DNA of 64,000 bases from Tigriopus japonicus (taxonomy: Eukaryota > Arthropoda > Copepoda > Harpacticoida > Harpacticidae), in NCBI GenBank assembly GCA_010645155.1, contig JAAGOF010000109.1, forward strand, positions 1,439,898-1,503,897, given 5' to 3'. The position numbers and the translations under genes are program-made. This document shows, one piece after another, positions 49,329 through 61,917 of the stretch. How positions within the stretch are numbered: position 1 is the stretch's first letter; each line of letters starts with the position of its first letter. The notes under the pieces are model-generated. The model had not been told where the DNA came from. It ran no database searches and saw only the letters and a program-made list of their open reading frames with translations.

Positions 49329-51000
49329 TAGAGCACTATAATAACAGAGTATGGTCAAAAAGTGCGCCATCTAGTGGATTTCATGCGGCAACAGCTCGCC
49401 GTTCCCATGATACACTTATTTTTGAAGATTGCAACGGTCATTCATCAGTTTTGGACAAACTAAAGTGCCTCAAATGTTGACTGAGTATTGTTAATGGACC
49501 TGTGGTGGTTTTTGGTTGAAATTATTGATTAAATCCCTTTCAAATTGGCATGGAAATCTGACTACTATGAAGGTAATTCAGGCATGATTTATGTCAAAAT
49601 TCATCAGAAAAACACTAAGTTCTATTTTGAGTTCCGCCATCAGCATTTTAGGCACTTTAGTTATCCAATACTGATGAATAGGGCACGGAAATAATTTTTT
49701 TAAAATGTAAATTATTTTTAAAATATTTCTTCCGTTTTTCGTCGATTTTTTAAATATTTTGGCCTTTTCAAGGAAAAAATAAATATATCCTCGAATATTT
49801 GAGTCAGAAAAAATATTTCAGGCAAAATTGAGGAAAATAAATGAACGACCAATGCTCAATAGGGCGTACCAAAAATGAAGGCAATAAACAAAAACCTCCA
49901 CAAAATGGCATTTGTACCAAGATTATAGACATTCACAACCAAAACTACTGTCATCCACAAAAAACGGCGGCATCTATTGAGGCAAATTGAAAATTATATT
50001 TTTGAATCAATGGGACATGTATAAGGTTGCTTCAAGTGAGCGTTTTAAATCATTCCGCGGGCGGCAAAACAGGGCCGTTGGCTATGCTACATTGCTCAGC
50101 CCATTTTGGCGAATCCTAGTTTTTCCCATTTTAAAGAGCATTTGATGATTCTAGGTCCCTGGAAACGATCTAAATTTTACGTTTTGATCCCTCTGCTTTC
50201 ACTTGGTTGAAAATATGCCCAATTTGTTTGCTAGAAAATGATACAGAAAAGATTAGATCTTAACAGAAAGAAGCATGAAAAAATATTGCATTTCTCTGTA
50301 CGCAAAGTATTTTGAAAAATTGAACCGATTCTTTGGAACCCACTGAATAAGTCAGCATCTTTAAATTAGTGTTTGGATCACTGTTAAGTCCTATTTTTGC
50401 AATAGCACAAGGCTTGCTTACTTGATTTTATATCAATCACCCTAATAATATTTTTTGCATATTATTGACCCAATTCCAGCCAAGGTATCCTTAAGTGAAA
50501 TACCGATCGTTTCCAGGGACCTAGAATCATCAAATGCACGTTAAAATGGGAAAAACTTGGATTCGCCAAAATGGGCTGAGCAACTCGGCACAGCCAACGG
50601 CCTTGTTTTGCCGCCCGCGGAATGATTTAAGACGCTCACTTGAAGCAACCTTGTGCATGTCTAATTACATTCAAGTTTGCCTCGAAAATCGGCCAAATGC
50701 ATCAAATTGACCAAAAACAAATTTGGAAAGTCAGTACACACAGACAAAAATACCAAATAATGGCCTTGTCAAAAACAATATTTCTTAAATATCCGGCTTT
50801 TTTCCAAATATTTTGGCCTTTTGAAGAAAATATATATTGGATATTTCATCACTTTTATGCAAATATTTTTCTGGGCCCTTTTGATGAATGACCGTTGCAA
50901 TCTTCAAAAACATGTGTATCATGGGAACTGCGAGATGTTGCCGCATGAAATCCACTAGATGGCTCACTTTATGACCGTACTATGTTATTACAGTGCTCTA
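49329..51000. mobile_element. hAT-type element with long TIRs, nested in foldback copy 3
   Basis: Ends TAGAGCACTATAATAACA / TGTTATTACAGTGCTCTA extend to inverted repeats of about 110 bp or more (shared ATCTAGTGGATTTCATGCGG and GATTGCAACGGTCATTCATC). Exact 8-bp duplication AAATGAAC at 49321-49328 and 51001-51008; the uninterrupted site TGAACTAGCCCTTTTGTGG is visible in foldback copy 2. It holds no transposase. Inside is another inverted pair (about 50022-50190 and 50500-50660). Confidence 0.9.
50022..50660. repeat. inner inverted repeat, arms about 150 bp
   Basis: Left arm AAGGTTGCTTCAAGTGAGCG through GGTCCCTGGAAACGATC is mirrored at 50500-50655. Related single-arm sequence (CCAAAATGGG, GCAACTC, ACGGCCCTGTTT) recurs near 55975-56080 and 56660-56810. 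Probably a second nested TIR element; no target duplication could be read. Confidence 0.75.
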
Positions 51001-51443
51001 AAATGAACTAGCCCTTTTCTGGCAATTGATTTACCACAAAAGGACAATTCCTGCATTCTATGCTCTCTTCAGTGCAAAAGCTTGAGAGGGCACAACGTTT
51101 CACTCCGCCCATGGAAAGAGCTGAAAATCGAAATACGTTTTTATATTGCATACAAGCAAGATCTCATTTGCAGAAGAACGCAGTCGAATAAATCCTTCTG
51201 GAAATCATAATTCTCATCGCTAGCCTCCCACTTCAGAAATTCAGTGCTTCCTGGAGCCGCCGAGACTGAGGATGCGAAGACGATCAAAATGCCCAAAAAG
51301 ATCTACAAAATGGAAAGGAATGGGAAACTTAAATATTGAATGTTTCTTCAAACAACAATTTCCGTCGGGATAAGATTCTAGATCTAATAATCATCCAACA
51401 ACTTCATATTCAATAATAACAAGGCATTAGATAGAGTAATGAA

Positions 51444-52704
51444 TAGGGACGGGCAAATAGTGTAAAAAGATTTTTGGTAACATAAACCCATTTTTCTGCA
51501 CTTTTGCACTTTTCACCTTTATTTGCACTTTTTATTTACGTTTTTGGCCAAAATTGACAAATTGTTAAGAAAATGTAGTGGCTTTTGAAAGAATTTTTAG
51601 TTTCAAGATCAGATTTTGAACTAGTCGAAAAAGCTTGTATTTGCAATGAACCATTCTTAGCACCTTGAAGAAATATGTGCATTTCAGACGCAAACCTCAC
51701 ACTTTATTCACCATCTTGGCTTTAACTATAACATCCTGTTTACTAAACTAAAGATTAGACAAAAGAATCTCATTGCATGCAAGCAACAAATAGCAAACCT
51801 TAAGAAACTCATGTTATGGTAATGGAAGGATCTACAAACAAGATAGATTGCAGAATTAGGTTTGCTGCCTACAAAGATCGCTATTTCTAAAAAAAGGCCG
51901 TTATAAACTTAAAATCATCAAGCTAAGGATACATCAATGTAGCAGTACACATTGTTTAATTGACTTGGAGATATTACTTTCAAGTTCCGAAAGTATTTTA
52001 GAACAGTTTTGAGGTGATGAGACAATGAATGCCACATTTGAAATTGAGTTCTGGTAATTAGGCCATGGGCCAAGTATTGAAGTAATGTCACTAAAAACCT
52101 GCTTAAAACACATTTAAGACTATTTTCTTTGATGCAATTGTTAGGCACACGTGGGTATTTTTCTGTTTAATTTTCAATGTCTATTTTTAAACAACTTGAA
52201 GGACAAAAACGGAGGGATATAAAGCCATATAAAACAAATACTAAATATATTTCGACAATATTTTAGTTACATACATCCACGAGACCACCTTAGGAATGAA
52301 AAATTCAGAAGATTGTTGACAAGATTATTTTTCATGACTTTACATCCTTTTTGCTAGTGACCTAATTAATAGAACTCTTTTACTTGTGCGGCATTGTATC
52401 TTTACCTCAAACTAGTCTCAAATGTCTTTAGAACTTGTAAATGACTTCTCCTGCTAAATTAGGAGCCGTGGGTACTCCATGAATGACGTTTTAAGTCCAA
52501 ATGCAAATTATTTGCCTTTTTTGACATTTATTTGCTCTTTTTTTGACATTTATTTGCTCTTTTTTCGACATTTATTTGCTCTTTTTGACATTTATTTGCA
52601 CTTTCAGCATTTTTCTGCACTTTGTTTTGCACTTTTGGGCACATTTTTTTGCAACTTTTGGTAACTAAAAGGGTAAGATTATTTGCACTTTCTGCCCGTC
52701 CCTA
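51444..52704. mobile_element. hAT element, 1.26 kb, non-autonomous
   Basis: Ends TAGGGACGGGCAAATAGTG / CACTTTCTGCCCGTCCCTA with exact 8-bp duplication GTAATGAA (51436-51443, 52705-52712). Internal inverted segments (51958-52120 versus 52330-52470) form a large hairpin. Near the right end are four units of a TTTTTGACATTTATTTGCTC type repeat. No transposase. Confidence 0.9.
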
Positions 52705-52712
52705 GTAATGAA

Positions 52713-54870
52713 TGTAGCCAATCTTTTGCAAAGCGTATGAAAACTAACGATACTTCCCTTGATTTTGAAAGAAGTAAGATTTATCCACCAAGAAATTATG
52801 TGAACGTTAAGTAGTTTTAAGAAGACGTGGTGTGGGGTGATCAATAATGATTATTTTACCAAAGCTTCTGTTGTCTGCACAATTTATGTGACATTGTCAA
52901 AATGCCTGTTCAATAACATTTATACTCACCTTATAGAGGCCCGTAGGCGCAACCAGTGATACAGAAAATACACGCAACCTTTGAGCTTGATGACACAAAA
53001 TTTCTGCTCTTGTGTCTTCACCACATATTGAAAAATTCGAAAGTGGGACAAACTTTTATGTCAGGTTTCAATTTTGGGAGCTATGTTAGTACGGTGACGT
53101 CCCTGTCAGATTTTCGTATAGGGTATGATGTAAGGCGTGCTTGCAGGATCTTTTATCGAGTGTTTGTCTACCAGTAATTTCTAAATCTGATGTTACATCC
53201 TTCTACATGAATGACTTTTAACGTTGTTACAAGAAGTGGCCTTGCCAATACCTTGACCATCTCCAAAGTATTTAGAATATGCGAGGTACTTTAAACCTTC
53301 TCTCGATTCGACAACCTTTTCTCAAATGCTTCCAAACTGGAGTTTTGAATAATTTTGAATTCAAATACCCACTGGGGTGAAAGTCTCTCTTAATATCATT
53401 CCAAATTGCGATGTTTTCAAATGAAAACTTTCCGTTCACAGTTTGAACGAAATACATTTTCATGTCATCAGTCATTCACCGTACAGGTCTTACAACATGG
53501 ACTTTCTTACAGCTATGATCAACTTTAGCATCTTTGGTGTCTGAAGCATTCAAACACCTGTCAATGTTGTAAAGCATGTCAAGTTGGCTGACAGTTTCGA
53601 ATCCTTTCGTGGACAATAAAACTTTGATGTGTCTCAAATTGGCCTTGAGGGCTGTTTGTTGTCCTTGATGCCGCAGTTCATTACAAGCAGTATTTGCATA
53701 GTACAACCATTATCATAGTTAATCTGACGGTGACTTCACTTGACAGGCGCTGTAACTATCACTTGTTCTCTTTTGAGAACCCTTCTTATCGTTTGAAGCG
53801 AACGGAAACCATCACCTTAGTGCTCACATCCTGAACCTCGTGGAACACGAGTTTTCGTGAGCCTTCAATGGTCCTTGGACTCGCCAAGGACCGATCGTTC
53901 AAGATACCCTTCGAAAGGTGGAAAGAAGCCTTCGAGTGGCCTTGCTTGCTTGGTGAGGCAGGCAAGTGATCTCGGCATTCATTTTCGACGCTCTTGGTCC
54001 GTACCAATTGGACATGGACATATAAAAGGCTGTACAGAATGTGAGAAGAGACCACAATCTTAATTACCAAGGACACGAACCGCGTCAAGATCGACTCGAA
54101 ATTTGACATCAAAACGGGTAAGAACACTTTTGTGATTGATCCTTCGATTCGTTAACGACTCTTCATCGAGATCTAGATGCTTTATTTATTGCTTCTGCAG
54201 CCAAGACTGAAAAATGCGTTAGTTAATAACTTTCCTTCTACTGGAAAATAGAACAAAATTCTGTTTAGGGGTTCAAGCTTTGGATTGTGTCAGTTATCTT
54301 AAGGGCTAATGTAGAGAGTATTGACCATGGTCCTTCAGGATACTTTTACAATTCAACTTCAAATTTAAAGAAGTCCTTGCTTTAGATCACAGAGCTGAAT
54401 CAATCTTGCCCACCTGTCGTAGCTAATCTTTTACAATGGAAAATCATTTATCTTAACAAGGTCTTCATGTTGAATTTGCTGAACACGTGTAATTCCGCAA
54501 CCAAAATAAAAATAGGTGATGATTGATGACTCTTAGTAAGTATGTCTAGCCTTTTAATAACCTGGAATCAACAACAATCTACTTCCTAGCAATATTCTGA
54601 ACATGGTCTTTAATTTCAGAAATCGCTCTTGAGCATGATCATGCAATACAAATTAAGTCTTCTTTGTGCTAGATTTGTTAAGTTATGTGAGGGCTTAGAA
54701 TAAATATTACCGGAAGCTTAAATAGGTTGGCAGCTAATCTCCATGATGCCCCCATTTCCTCACATTGAGAACAAATTTCCCCGTTACACAAAAACAATCT
54801 ATTTTAAGTATGGGAGAAACAAAACTTTACTTTTTTCATCCCTGGAGTTCAATAAAAACCAAAAAATAAC
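52713..54870. other. intergenic; two adjoining minus-strand frames and a TATA-like promoter
   Basis: Minus-strand frames 53706-53476 and 53475-53272 are in the same frame, separated by one TGA, together about 143 codons; no family was recognised. At 53750-54130 the base composition is richer in G/C. A TATAAAAGG sits at 54021-54029 (+), followed 90 bp later by a GTAAGA donor-like site. No complete gene can be supported. Confidence 0.35.
54021..54029 (+). promoter_or_regulatory. TATA-box-like site
   Basis: TATAAAAGG in a locally G/C-richer block, identical to the TATA box of the cuticle-type gene. A possible leader exon would end at 54117 (ACGG before GTAAGAAC). No coding exon downstream was identified, so this is speculative. 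Confidence 0.3.
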
Positions 54871-54889
54871 TGTCCAGTCCGCAGGGCTG

Positions 54890-55129
54890 TAAAGACTTCC
54901 GAAGATTCTAATAATCTTTATTGCGAGGACATGCCTCATTGGATTGTTACAATACAATTTGTTTTGTTTTAATACAATTTTGACCATCTAGACAAGGGCC
55001 CATTCCGGGTGAGGGTGCCATTCGAGGCAGCAATCCACTAGATTGGGTGGGGGAAGACCTGGGATCGAACCCATGAACCCGAAAACAACTCGGACGCGCG
55101 TTAATCAACTGCGCTACAACCATCTCCCC
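54890..55129 (-). repeat. tRNA-derived SINE
   Basis: The minus strand from 55129 opens with a tRNA-like head of about 80 nt: GGGGAGATGG start, A box TAGCGCAGTTGA (55105-55116), B box GGTTCGATCCC (55061-55071) and a 3' CTTCCCC that partly pairs with the 5' end. The acceptor stem has a wobble and a mismatch and the anticodon loop is atypical, so it is not a working tRNA gene. It continues into an unrelated body and an AATAAAGATTATT-type tail. A and B boxes are RNA polymerase III promoter elements. Confidence 0.75.
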
Positions 55130-56876
55130 TTTATCTTAAGTCATAATTATCCCGAAAAGAGGAAGTCGTTGATGTCGATTTCCTTAAAACATATTTTACA
55201 TGACGGTGACACTTTCTTGTTTGAAGACCTACACATTTCATATTATAAATGTATTTGCCAACACCATTCAAAGTCTATAAATCAAAATCCAACTTCTTAT
55301 ATAGTATGAACAAAGCTAATGCCGTTCTACACAATGTACAAAACAGGATGGCTTGAACGCACCTAGTTCATCATTGTCGAATAAGGATCATCTTTAAAAT
55401 ACTGTTTGTGTTCATGCTTAATCATTGCAATGGAAGGTATTTTGTTTCAAAAGCCTTATTAAATCTGGTGCAATTTTCATCCACAATCTAAAGTTTGGAC
55501 TTATTTCCTTGAGGTACAACGGTTCATACTCATAACAAGGTTTACACAAGACTGCTCTTTGACGCCATTGGATACCATCTTTCTTGGAAACGATATTGGT
55601 CGTGGCATTTTTGAACAAAGTGGAAGGTGTGGACGGCTCAAAGTCAAAGTCGAGTAGGGGTGCAGATTTCGGGCAAATAAGATTTTATGCCCTAAACCAT
55701 GTTTATTTGCTATTTGCTAGCATTTAAATCTTATTTGCCATTTTTCATTGAATTTGCCAATTTTGAGCAAATCAATGCAAAAAATGTCTTTATTGAGAAT
55801 ATGAATGCAAACAAAATCTCTTTTTAAACCAATGAACGTGCAAATAAAAGTTCTGTCTGGTCAAACATATACAAAATTGTCCTTTTTGATAAAAAATGCA
55901 CAATTGGACAAAAAATAAGAAACTGACACTTTGGCCCAAAAATGTGAAGAAACTTGTGGATGCAAATTCCAGGGACCTTGATTCTTTAAATTCAAATGAC
56001 TTGAATTTGCCAAAATGGGCCAAGCAGCTCAGTACAGCCTACGGCCCTGTTTTACCACTAGCAATTTGATTTAAAACAATTCGTACATAACAATGCCCTC
56101 TCTTGTTCTCAAAATGAACAACTCACCATCAGAGCAAGCCTTCTTAAGGAAGCAAAGTTGAGATTTCATCAAAGAGAAAAATGACAATCAGCGCCATCTT
56201 GAGGTAGAAACGGTTGTGGTTGCTTCTGTTTAGTCTTTGGCCTTAATTTGTGATTACTCAGCATGGCTTTTTGATTTTTGAACACAATGATATCGTAACT
56301 GAGCTCAAAAAGACTCGAAATATGAAGAGAAATTCACTTTAAGATGGAAGCTACAATTTTGGCAACAAGTTTAAGTTGAGGATCGATCTGAAATCAAAAG
56401 AATTTGCCCCTGTTTTCGCTTCATCTAGTGTCGATTTTTGTAACTTTCATTTAAAATTCTTCATTTCAATCATAGGGTGTGTCGCCCAAAAGCTTCTTTT
56501 GATTTGCACTTTTTGCCCGTCCATTGTAATAATGCTTGAAACTCACAAGTTGAATTGAACAAGAAAACACCTTTAAATTATTGTTTGGATACGTGTTCGG
56601 TAAATGAATTTTGCACACTATTGACTCCATTCCAACCAAAGTATCCATACGTGAAATAGCGATCATATCCAAGGACCTAAACTCTTTGAATAGACTTCAA
56701 CATAGAAATGACTTGAATTTGCCACAATGGGACGAGCAACTCAACACAGCCAATGGCCCTGTTTCACCACTAGTGGTATGATTTAAAACGCCTCATTGAG
56801 CAACCTCTGTGCCCTGAACCTCTATAATTTACATTTTAAAAAGCTTTTTTGAATTTTTTGAATTGTCATTATTAGC
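55130..56876. other. intergenic with dispersed repeat fragments
   Basis: TAGGGGTGCAGATTTCGGGC near 55658 looks like a hAT left end without a partner. Segments at 55965-56080 and 56655-56815 are direct copies of an arm of the 50022-50660 repeat. TTTGCACTTTTTGCCCGTCC near 56500 is a hAT right-end remnant. No gene recognised. Confidence 0.5.
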
Positions 56877-57690
56877 TAAGGACGGGCAGAAAGTGCAAAT
56901 AAGTATAGCCTTTTATTTCCCAAAACCGCGGAAAAATGTACCCAAAAGTGCAAAACAAAGTGCAGAATAAGGTTGAAAGTGCAAATAAATGTTGAACAAA
57001 AAACAGATACCTTACCTTCGAACTAAAAAACTCACTCATATTCATAAGTAACCCACAGCCCTTAATTGAGTTGGAGAAGTCATTTTTAAGTTCCAAAGAC
57101 ATTTGAGACCAGTTTTGAGGTGAAGATACAATGATGCACATGTTATTGAGTCCTATTAGGTCATGATATTTTCTTCTTACCCATTCCTAAGGTGGTCTTA
57201 TGGTTGTCTCTACCTAAAATATTGTCGAAATCGATTGAACTGTTGTTCTAATATGGCTTAACCAAAGTCGATTTTTGTCCTTTGAGAATGTTGTTCGAAA
57301 ATAGCTATTGAAAATTACACGGAAAAATAGATTTCACCAATTCTTCAGACAATCCGCGACCTACGTTTGCCTAACAATTGTATGAAAGAACTTTACTATA
57401 ACTTTGTTTTTAAACATGTTTTAAGTGACACTACTTCAATTTTTGGCTCGTGACCCAATTACCAGAACTCGATTTCATAAGTGGGATTGTCTCTACACCT
57501 CAAAACTGGTCTCAAGTATGTTTGAAACTTTAAAATGATTTCTCCAACTCAATTAACTGCTATGAAACGATACACAACCATTTCCTTAGCTTGATGTTAT
57601 TCAGTTTATAACGGCCTTTTTTAGGAATAGCGATCTTAATAGGTAATCAAACCTAACTCTAAAATCTACTTTATTCGTCAGATCCTTCCA
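56877..57690. mobile_element. partial hAT element, inverted relative to 51444-52704
   Basis: Begins TAAGGACGGGCAGAAAGTGC, the reverse of the right end of 51444-52704, and keeps the internal hairpin (57067-57170 versus 57417-57565). The far end has decayed or been deleted near 57690. No duplication readable. Confidence 0.75.
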
Positions 57691-60098
57691 TTACATAAGT
57701 CCAAAGTCAAAAGTCAAAAGCCTGAAAAATCTACACTGTAAGTAATATTTTTTTACCAAACACCTTCAGACAAAAAATATTCAAATCAACTCACTAACAA
57801 CGTTTAGTTTTGATAAGTAATTGACCAATATACCTTGGATACTGGACTCGGAAATCATTCTTTTGCAAAAACTGAATGGGTCAAAACTATCCTGAATCAA
57901 AGTATGCTTACTCTGTTCCCTCTTCATTTCCTGTCTATCGCTGTTAGAGAGAATATCTCAATCTAGAGGGCTAAATCCAGCTCAATCTATAGCCCGAATT
58001 TCCCTCTATCGGCAATCTTTCGCAAATGCGTCGCAATTGCCTTCATAATTTTGACAACCCTCGACCATTTTCCTCCTAAACAAACCTAAAATATTCCTTT
58101 CCTGTTATTCATTGCTACACCCCTCTATCCATGAGTGTTATGCAGATCTTTGGGTGACCCGATTCTTCCCTGAATGCGAAGCTAATCAAGACATATCCAT
58201 TCTTATCCTTGCCCTACCTTGAAGACAATGTCGCCCAGGAAGAAATAGCATGCACCACATTCCAATAAAAATGATGTTTCTCCCAAAATATCCCAAAATA
58301 GCTACTACCTTGGTTGTAATGTGGCATTGAACAGGACATACTCTGCCATCAAAGATGGCACATCCTGGGATGAAGGATCATTGTATTAAAGGCTGAGGTC
58401 ATTCGAGCTGAAAATCTTGCGACTTGCTGCCTTGAATTCCATTTCCCAAAGAGCTTCTTTGGTTAGCATGAAGACTCCTTTAGATTCCGAAACTATGGAA
58501 GCGAACAAACCTAATTTATGCAGCGTTGAAAATTAAACGCACATCGACTTTGAATAATTGACTTGGTTGGCTGATTCATTTACATTTGACGATGAATTAT
58601 ATGACCTTTCAAATACTGGCAAAATAATGTTTCAAACACATGCTCAACGGATAAAACTTTTATGTCGGTCTTTTTAGTCAGAAGCAGAATTCTACCTATA
58701 GGTATCCAAAGGTATCAATTTTCTTTTTGATGAGGCAAACCAATTCATTCGCAATTTGTCGTTCGTAACATTACATAAAGGAGGGTTTCTATCTTAAAAA
58801 ACAGCAGTGCTAAAGAGGCCATTTGCCTTTAATTTATCTTATATAGGACTCTTTAAGAAATGAGATTTTGGTGGATAAATTAACAAATATGATGGCAATT
58901 TATGTTGCATGTTACACTTCAGAATCTCTAATTTTTTTGCACCGCTAACGATCTTGAATTTAATTTTCAAATAAATCTTCACGTTAAAAGTATAGCAATC
59001 GTAAAAGAATAACAAAGATTTGTCGTATAAGATGATATCATTATTGTCTTTAATAGCTTTTCCACGTTTGGTTTTCATGAGTAGGGGGTGATTTAGTTGG
59101 CGAAAATAGTAAAATAGTCAATTGTTCAATTTGTTTCTTATCGCAAAATTGTTCGAATAACAGTCGAGCATTTTCGAAAGTGTCAAGGTTCCATTTTTCT
59201 TCTGTTCTTCTTAATCATCTTCGTTGCCCCGTTTCTGACCATTTAATTGTAATTGAAATTTTCTGCATTTTTCAAGTAAAGAACCCAACTCTGGTTATAT
59301 TTTAATAAATAATCTTCTTTTTTAACATTACCTTTCGGCCGCCCTGATCATCATTAAAAGTTTGAGGCCACATGTTTACCGTGCTTATGTTAAGACTTAA
59401 ATGATGTCTAAAATGAATGAGACCAATTATTTTCAGAAACCAAAGGTTCATGAGTTGAAAAGACAACGATGAGGTTTCTAATTGGACGATAGATTTTTGC
59501 ACCTTCAAGATTCTCGAAAAAAGAGTAGCCAACCAACATGTAGGTAATTTGAAGAGAAGGTTGCCGGAGTACACATTTCGAAAAGGCTTCCTTTGAATCA
59601 ACGCTTGGAAGCTTTCTTGGATTGGATGTGGACCGTTTCCTTCATATGGACCGTTTTTTGGATGGTTGTGAGCTCGATTCTGACCATTTTTTGGACCAAT
59701 GGAAAAGGTTGACACTTTCACCAGAGACGTTTAGATTGTTTTGATTGTTCTTTAAATGGTGTGCCAAGACCACCTCAAATGGGCTCTGTCAAAACCAAAC
59801 CTAATTTTGAGACCTCTTTGGCTTCAACAATTACTGAAAGACCACTGAAATGAATCAATTCCTAAAGCGGAAACGATCTCTATCCAATTCATGCATCAAG
59901 TGTCCAAAGCCACTGAAAAGGCGTGATCAACTTAATGATAGTCTTCTTTATGTAAAGTCGGGATTCAAATGAATTGAACATCTTTTCAGACTTCGAACCA
60001 AACTAAACCACTTACTTGAGAATCCATCGATCTACGAATTCCCAAATCAAGTCGAGAGCCAAGGTTTCAACCCTCCATTTGGTACTTTTGGTTGAGGG
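57691..60098. other. intergenic upstream of neuropeptide F
   Basis: No gene recognised; a 139-codon open frame at 59302-59721 (-) lacks motifs and is not called. The last part should hold the neuropeptide F promoter and leader. Confidence 0.45.
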
Positions 60099-61917
60099 AT
60101 GTCCATGAGAGGTCGTGGTAAATTATGCCAATTTGAGGTCCTCTTCTCATTGTTCTTCATCGTCATTGCGATTGTGGCATTGGGATGTAATGCATCAGCA
60201 ATTTACTTTCCCGAAAGTAAGTGCAGATTAGTTACCAAGTCAATGATTTAAGGTAAGTTTTGACATAATCCAATATTTTGGTAGCAACTAATGAATTCTA
60301 ATTCATGTTCCAGTCCCGAAAAATTGCACTGCATATTTTTCCATTCTTAAAAGTCTCGCTTTTTAGAAAGTTTTAAGAGTGTGTCATTACAAACAATTAT
60401 TTGTTGCGATGCAAGTTTCTGAGACAAGCGGTAATTTTTGAACCCCTTTAAAACGCTTTTGTGCAAAAAAGAGATTAAAAGTATTGTGTTACGTTGTCGA
60501 ACCATTGCTGGGAAGTTCAGTGATACCAAAAAGGAAAGTTTTTAAATGTTAAACCATACTTAAAATTCATAATGTTCTGGTGCTTCTCTTTAAGCAATTT
60601 TCCACAAAAATGGCCCATTGAAAAGTTTTCTTTATTAAATTACGGAAGATCGTCGAGTTTGACAATGGAACCAACTTGAAAGTTATCTTGGGAAGAAAAC
60701 GTGTCATTCAATGGATACGTGGTACGAGCCTCATTCTGTCGTTTCTTGTTTAGAACGAGTCCCAGGGGGGAACTACAATGACTGCCTGGACTCAAACGGA
60801 ATGGAACGCCAACTTCGAAGCGATGGGCTCAACTCATACCTCTTTGGTCTGGCCAGGTGTATCACATCAGTGGGAAGACCCAGGTAGAGTACTACATAGG
60901 AGCTCACTAGCACCTACCTTCCTTCCACTTATTCTACAGGGTGCGCCACTGAAAGTCGGGCATTGAAAGAAAACAGTTTTGAGGTTTTCTTACAATGTAC
61001 TTTTGTGTGACGCGTGTGCGAACAATATTTGGTTAAGCTTTAAGACCAAAATTTTCAGAACAAGATCTTGTTCCTATTTTCTCTAGAAAGCTCAGTCACA
61101 GACTGAGGGATGAGGAAGGTAGGAGGTAACAATAGCCAAAATTTAGCTCCCTAATTGATTTTATGGACTGCAAGGGTCAAACTTCCTAGACAGTTTGGGA
61201 GCAGGTGGCAGGTTATCTGCTCATTTGTTGCAAAAAATTAAGGCCTTTCCCTCACCACAAGTCTACCTAATAATGTTTGTTACAAAAACGCTTTGATTTA
61301 CATATTCTTTAATTTGAACCTTCTTTCCGGTTTTCAGTGGTGCACCCTTTCAGTTCCCTGAAAGGAGGCCAATATTGATATATACTCTAAAATGTTATCA
61401 AGTTGCTAATATTTTCAATGTGACCTTCCAAATGATGTGCACAAAGAGGCAGAGAAATTTAGCTTGTATTATTTATGGCTCACCCTGTAAATTCACGAAG
61501 GATGATGTCAATTTAGTTTGGGGAACACAATCTCCCGAGGGGAACAAGGAATGTGGAGACCGCCAGTGGAACACTCTGCCTTTTTTCTTTGATGGAGGGC
61601 AAATCCCTGTTTGTAATTCTTTTAAGCCCTAATGCATGATGATGGGATTAAATTCCAGGTTCGGGAAGCGCTCAGGAAGTCCTCCCAGAAAGAGCCTCCT
61701 CCCCTATCAAAGTGCGATCATGAAAAGCTTGTACCAACTGGAACCGTCCCATGAGATCAACCAAAGCAATCTGCAAACCCTTGAGAGACAAAGTTCTTCA
61801 TCGGTACCCGATGATTGGCAACCTTTAGATGACGAGTTGGTTCAACTCATCTGGAACTCGCAAGATTCTGAGAGATCCAAACGACAGGATGAGATCTCTT
61901 TCGCGAGCAATCAATAA
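60099..61917 (+). CDS. NPF: neuropeptide F (NPF) precursor
   Basis: Three exons: 60099-60216, 60754-60883, 61659-61917; GT-AG with phases 1 and 2; 168 aa. Residues 1-34 form a signal peptide with hydrophobic core VLFSLFFIVIAIVALG and cleavage near NASA. KR at 40-41 precedes a 43-residue peptide (42-84) ending SYLFGLARCITSVGRPRF, followed by GKR (85-87), the amidation and dibasic cleavage signal. YLxxL and V-x-RPRF match long neuropeptide F, the invertebrate NPY-family hormone acting on feeding through a GPCR. The second intron interrupts the codon of the last Arg, a conserved position in NPY-family genes. The rest (88-168) is a C-terminal propeptide with one more KR. Two Cys in the mature peptide are unusual. 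A second in-frame ATG (60105) could also start translation. Confidence 0.87.
60937..61487. mobile_element. possible MITE in NPF intron 2
   Basis: CAGGGTGCGCC and GGCTCACCCTG are short inverted ends, each beside TA (60935-60936, 61488-61489). An alternative right end GTGGTGCACCCT near 61336-61353 also pairs with the left end. Boundaries are therefore uncertain; no coding content. Confidence 0.4.

Larger units (their letters stand above)
49122..51254. mobile_element. foldback element, copy 3, split by a hAT insertion
   Basis: The two halves (49122-49328 and 51001-51254) rejoin into the same palindrome as 24716-25156 and 29842-30291. An exact 7-bp duplication AGCCGCC flanks the whole unit (49115-49121, 51255-51261). 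Sequence is more diverged than copy 2, especially in the left arm. Confidence 0.85.

Noticed and set aside
55049..55129. Functional tRNA gene
   Set aside because: Acceptor-stem mismatch, atypical anticodon loop and an appended non-tRNA body indicate a SINE.
59302..59721. 139-codon open frame on minus strand
   Set aside because: Low-complexity, no motif, and no supporting signals.
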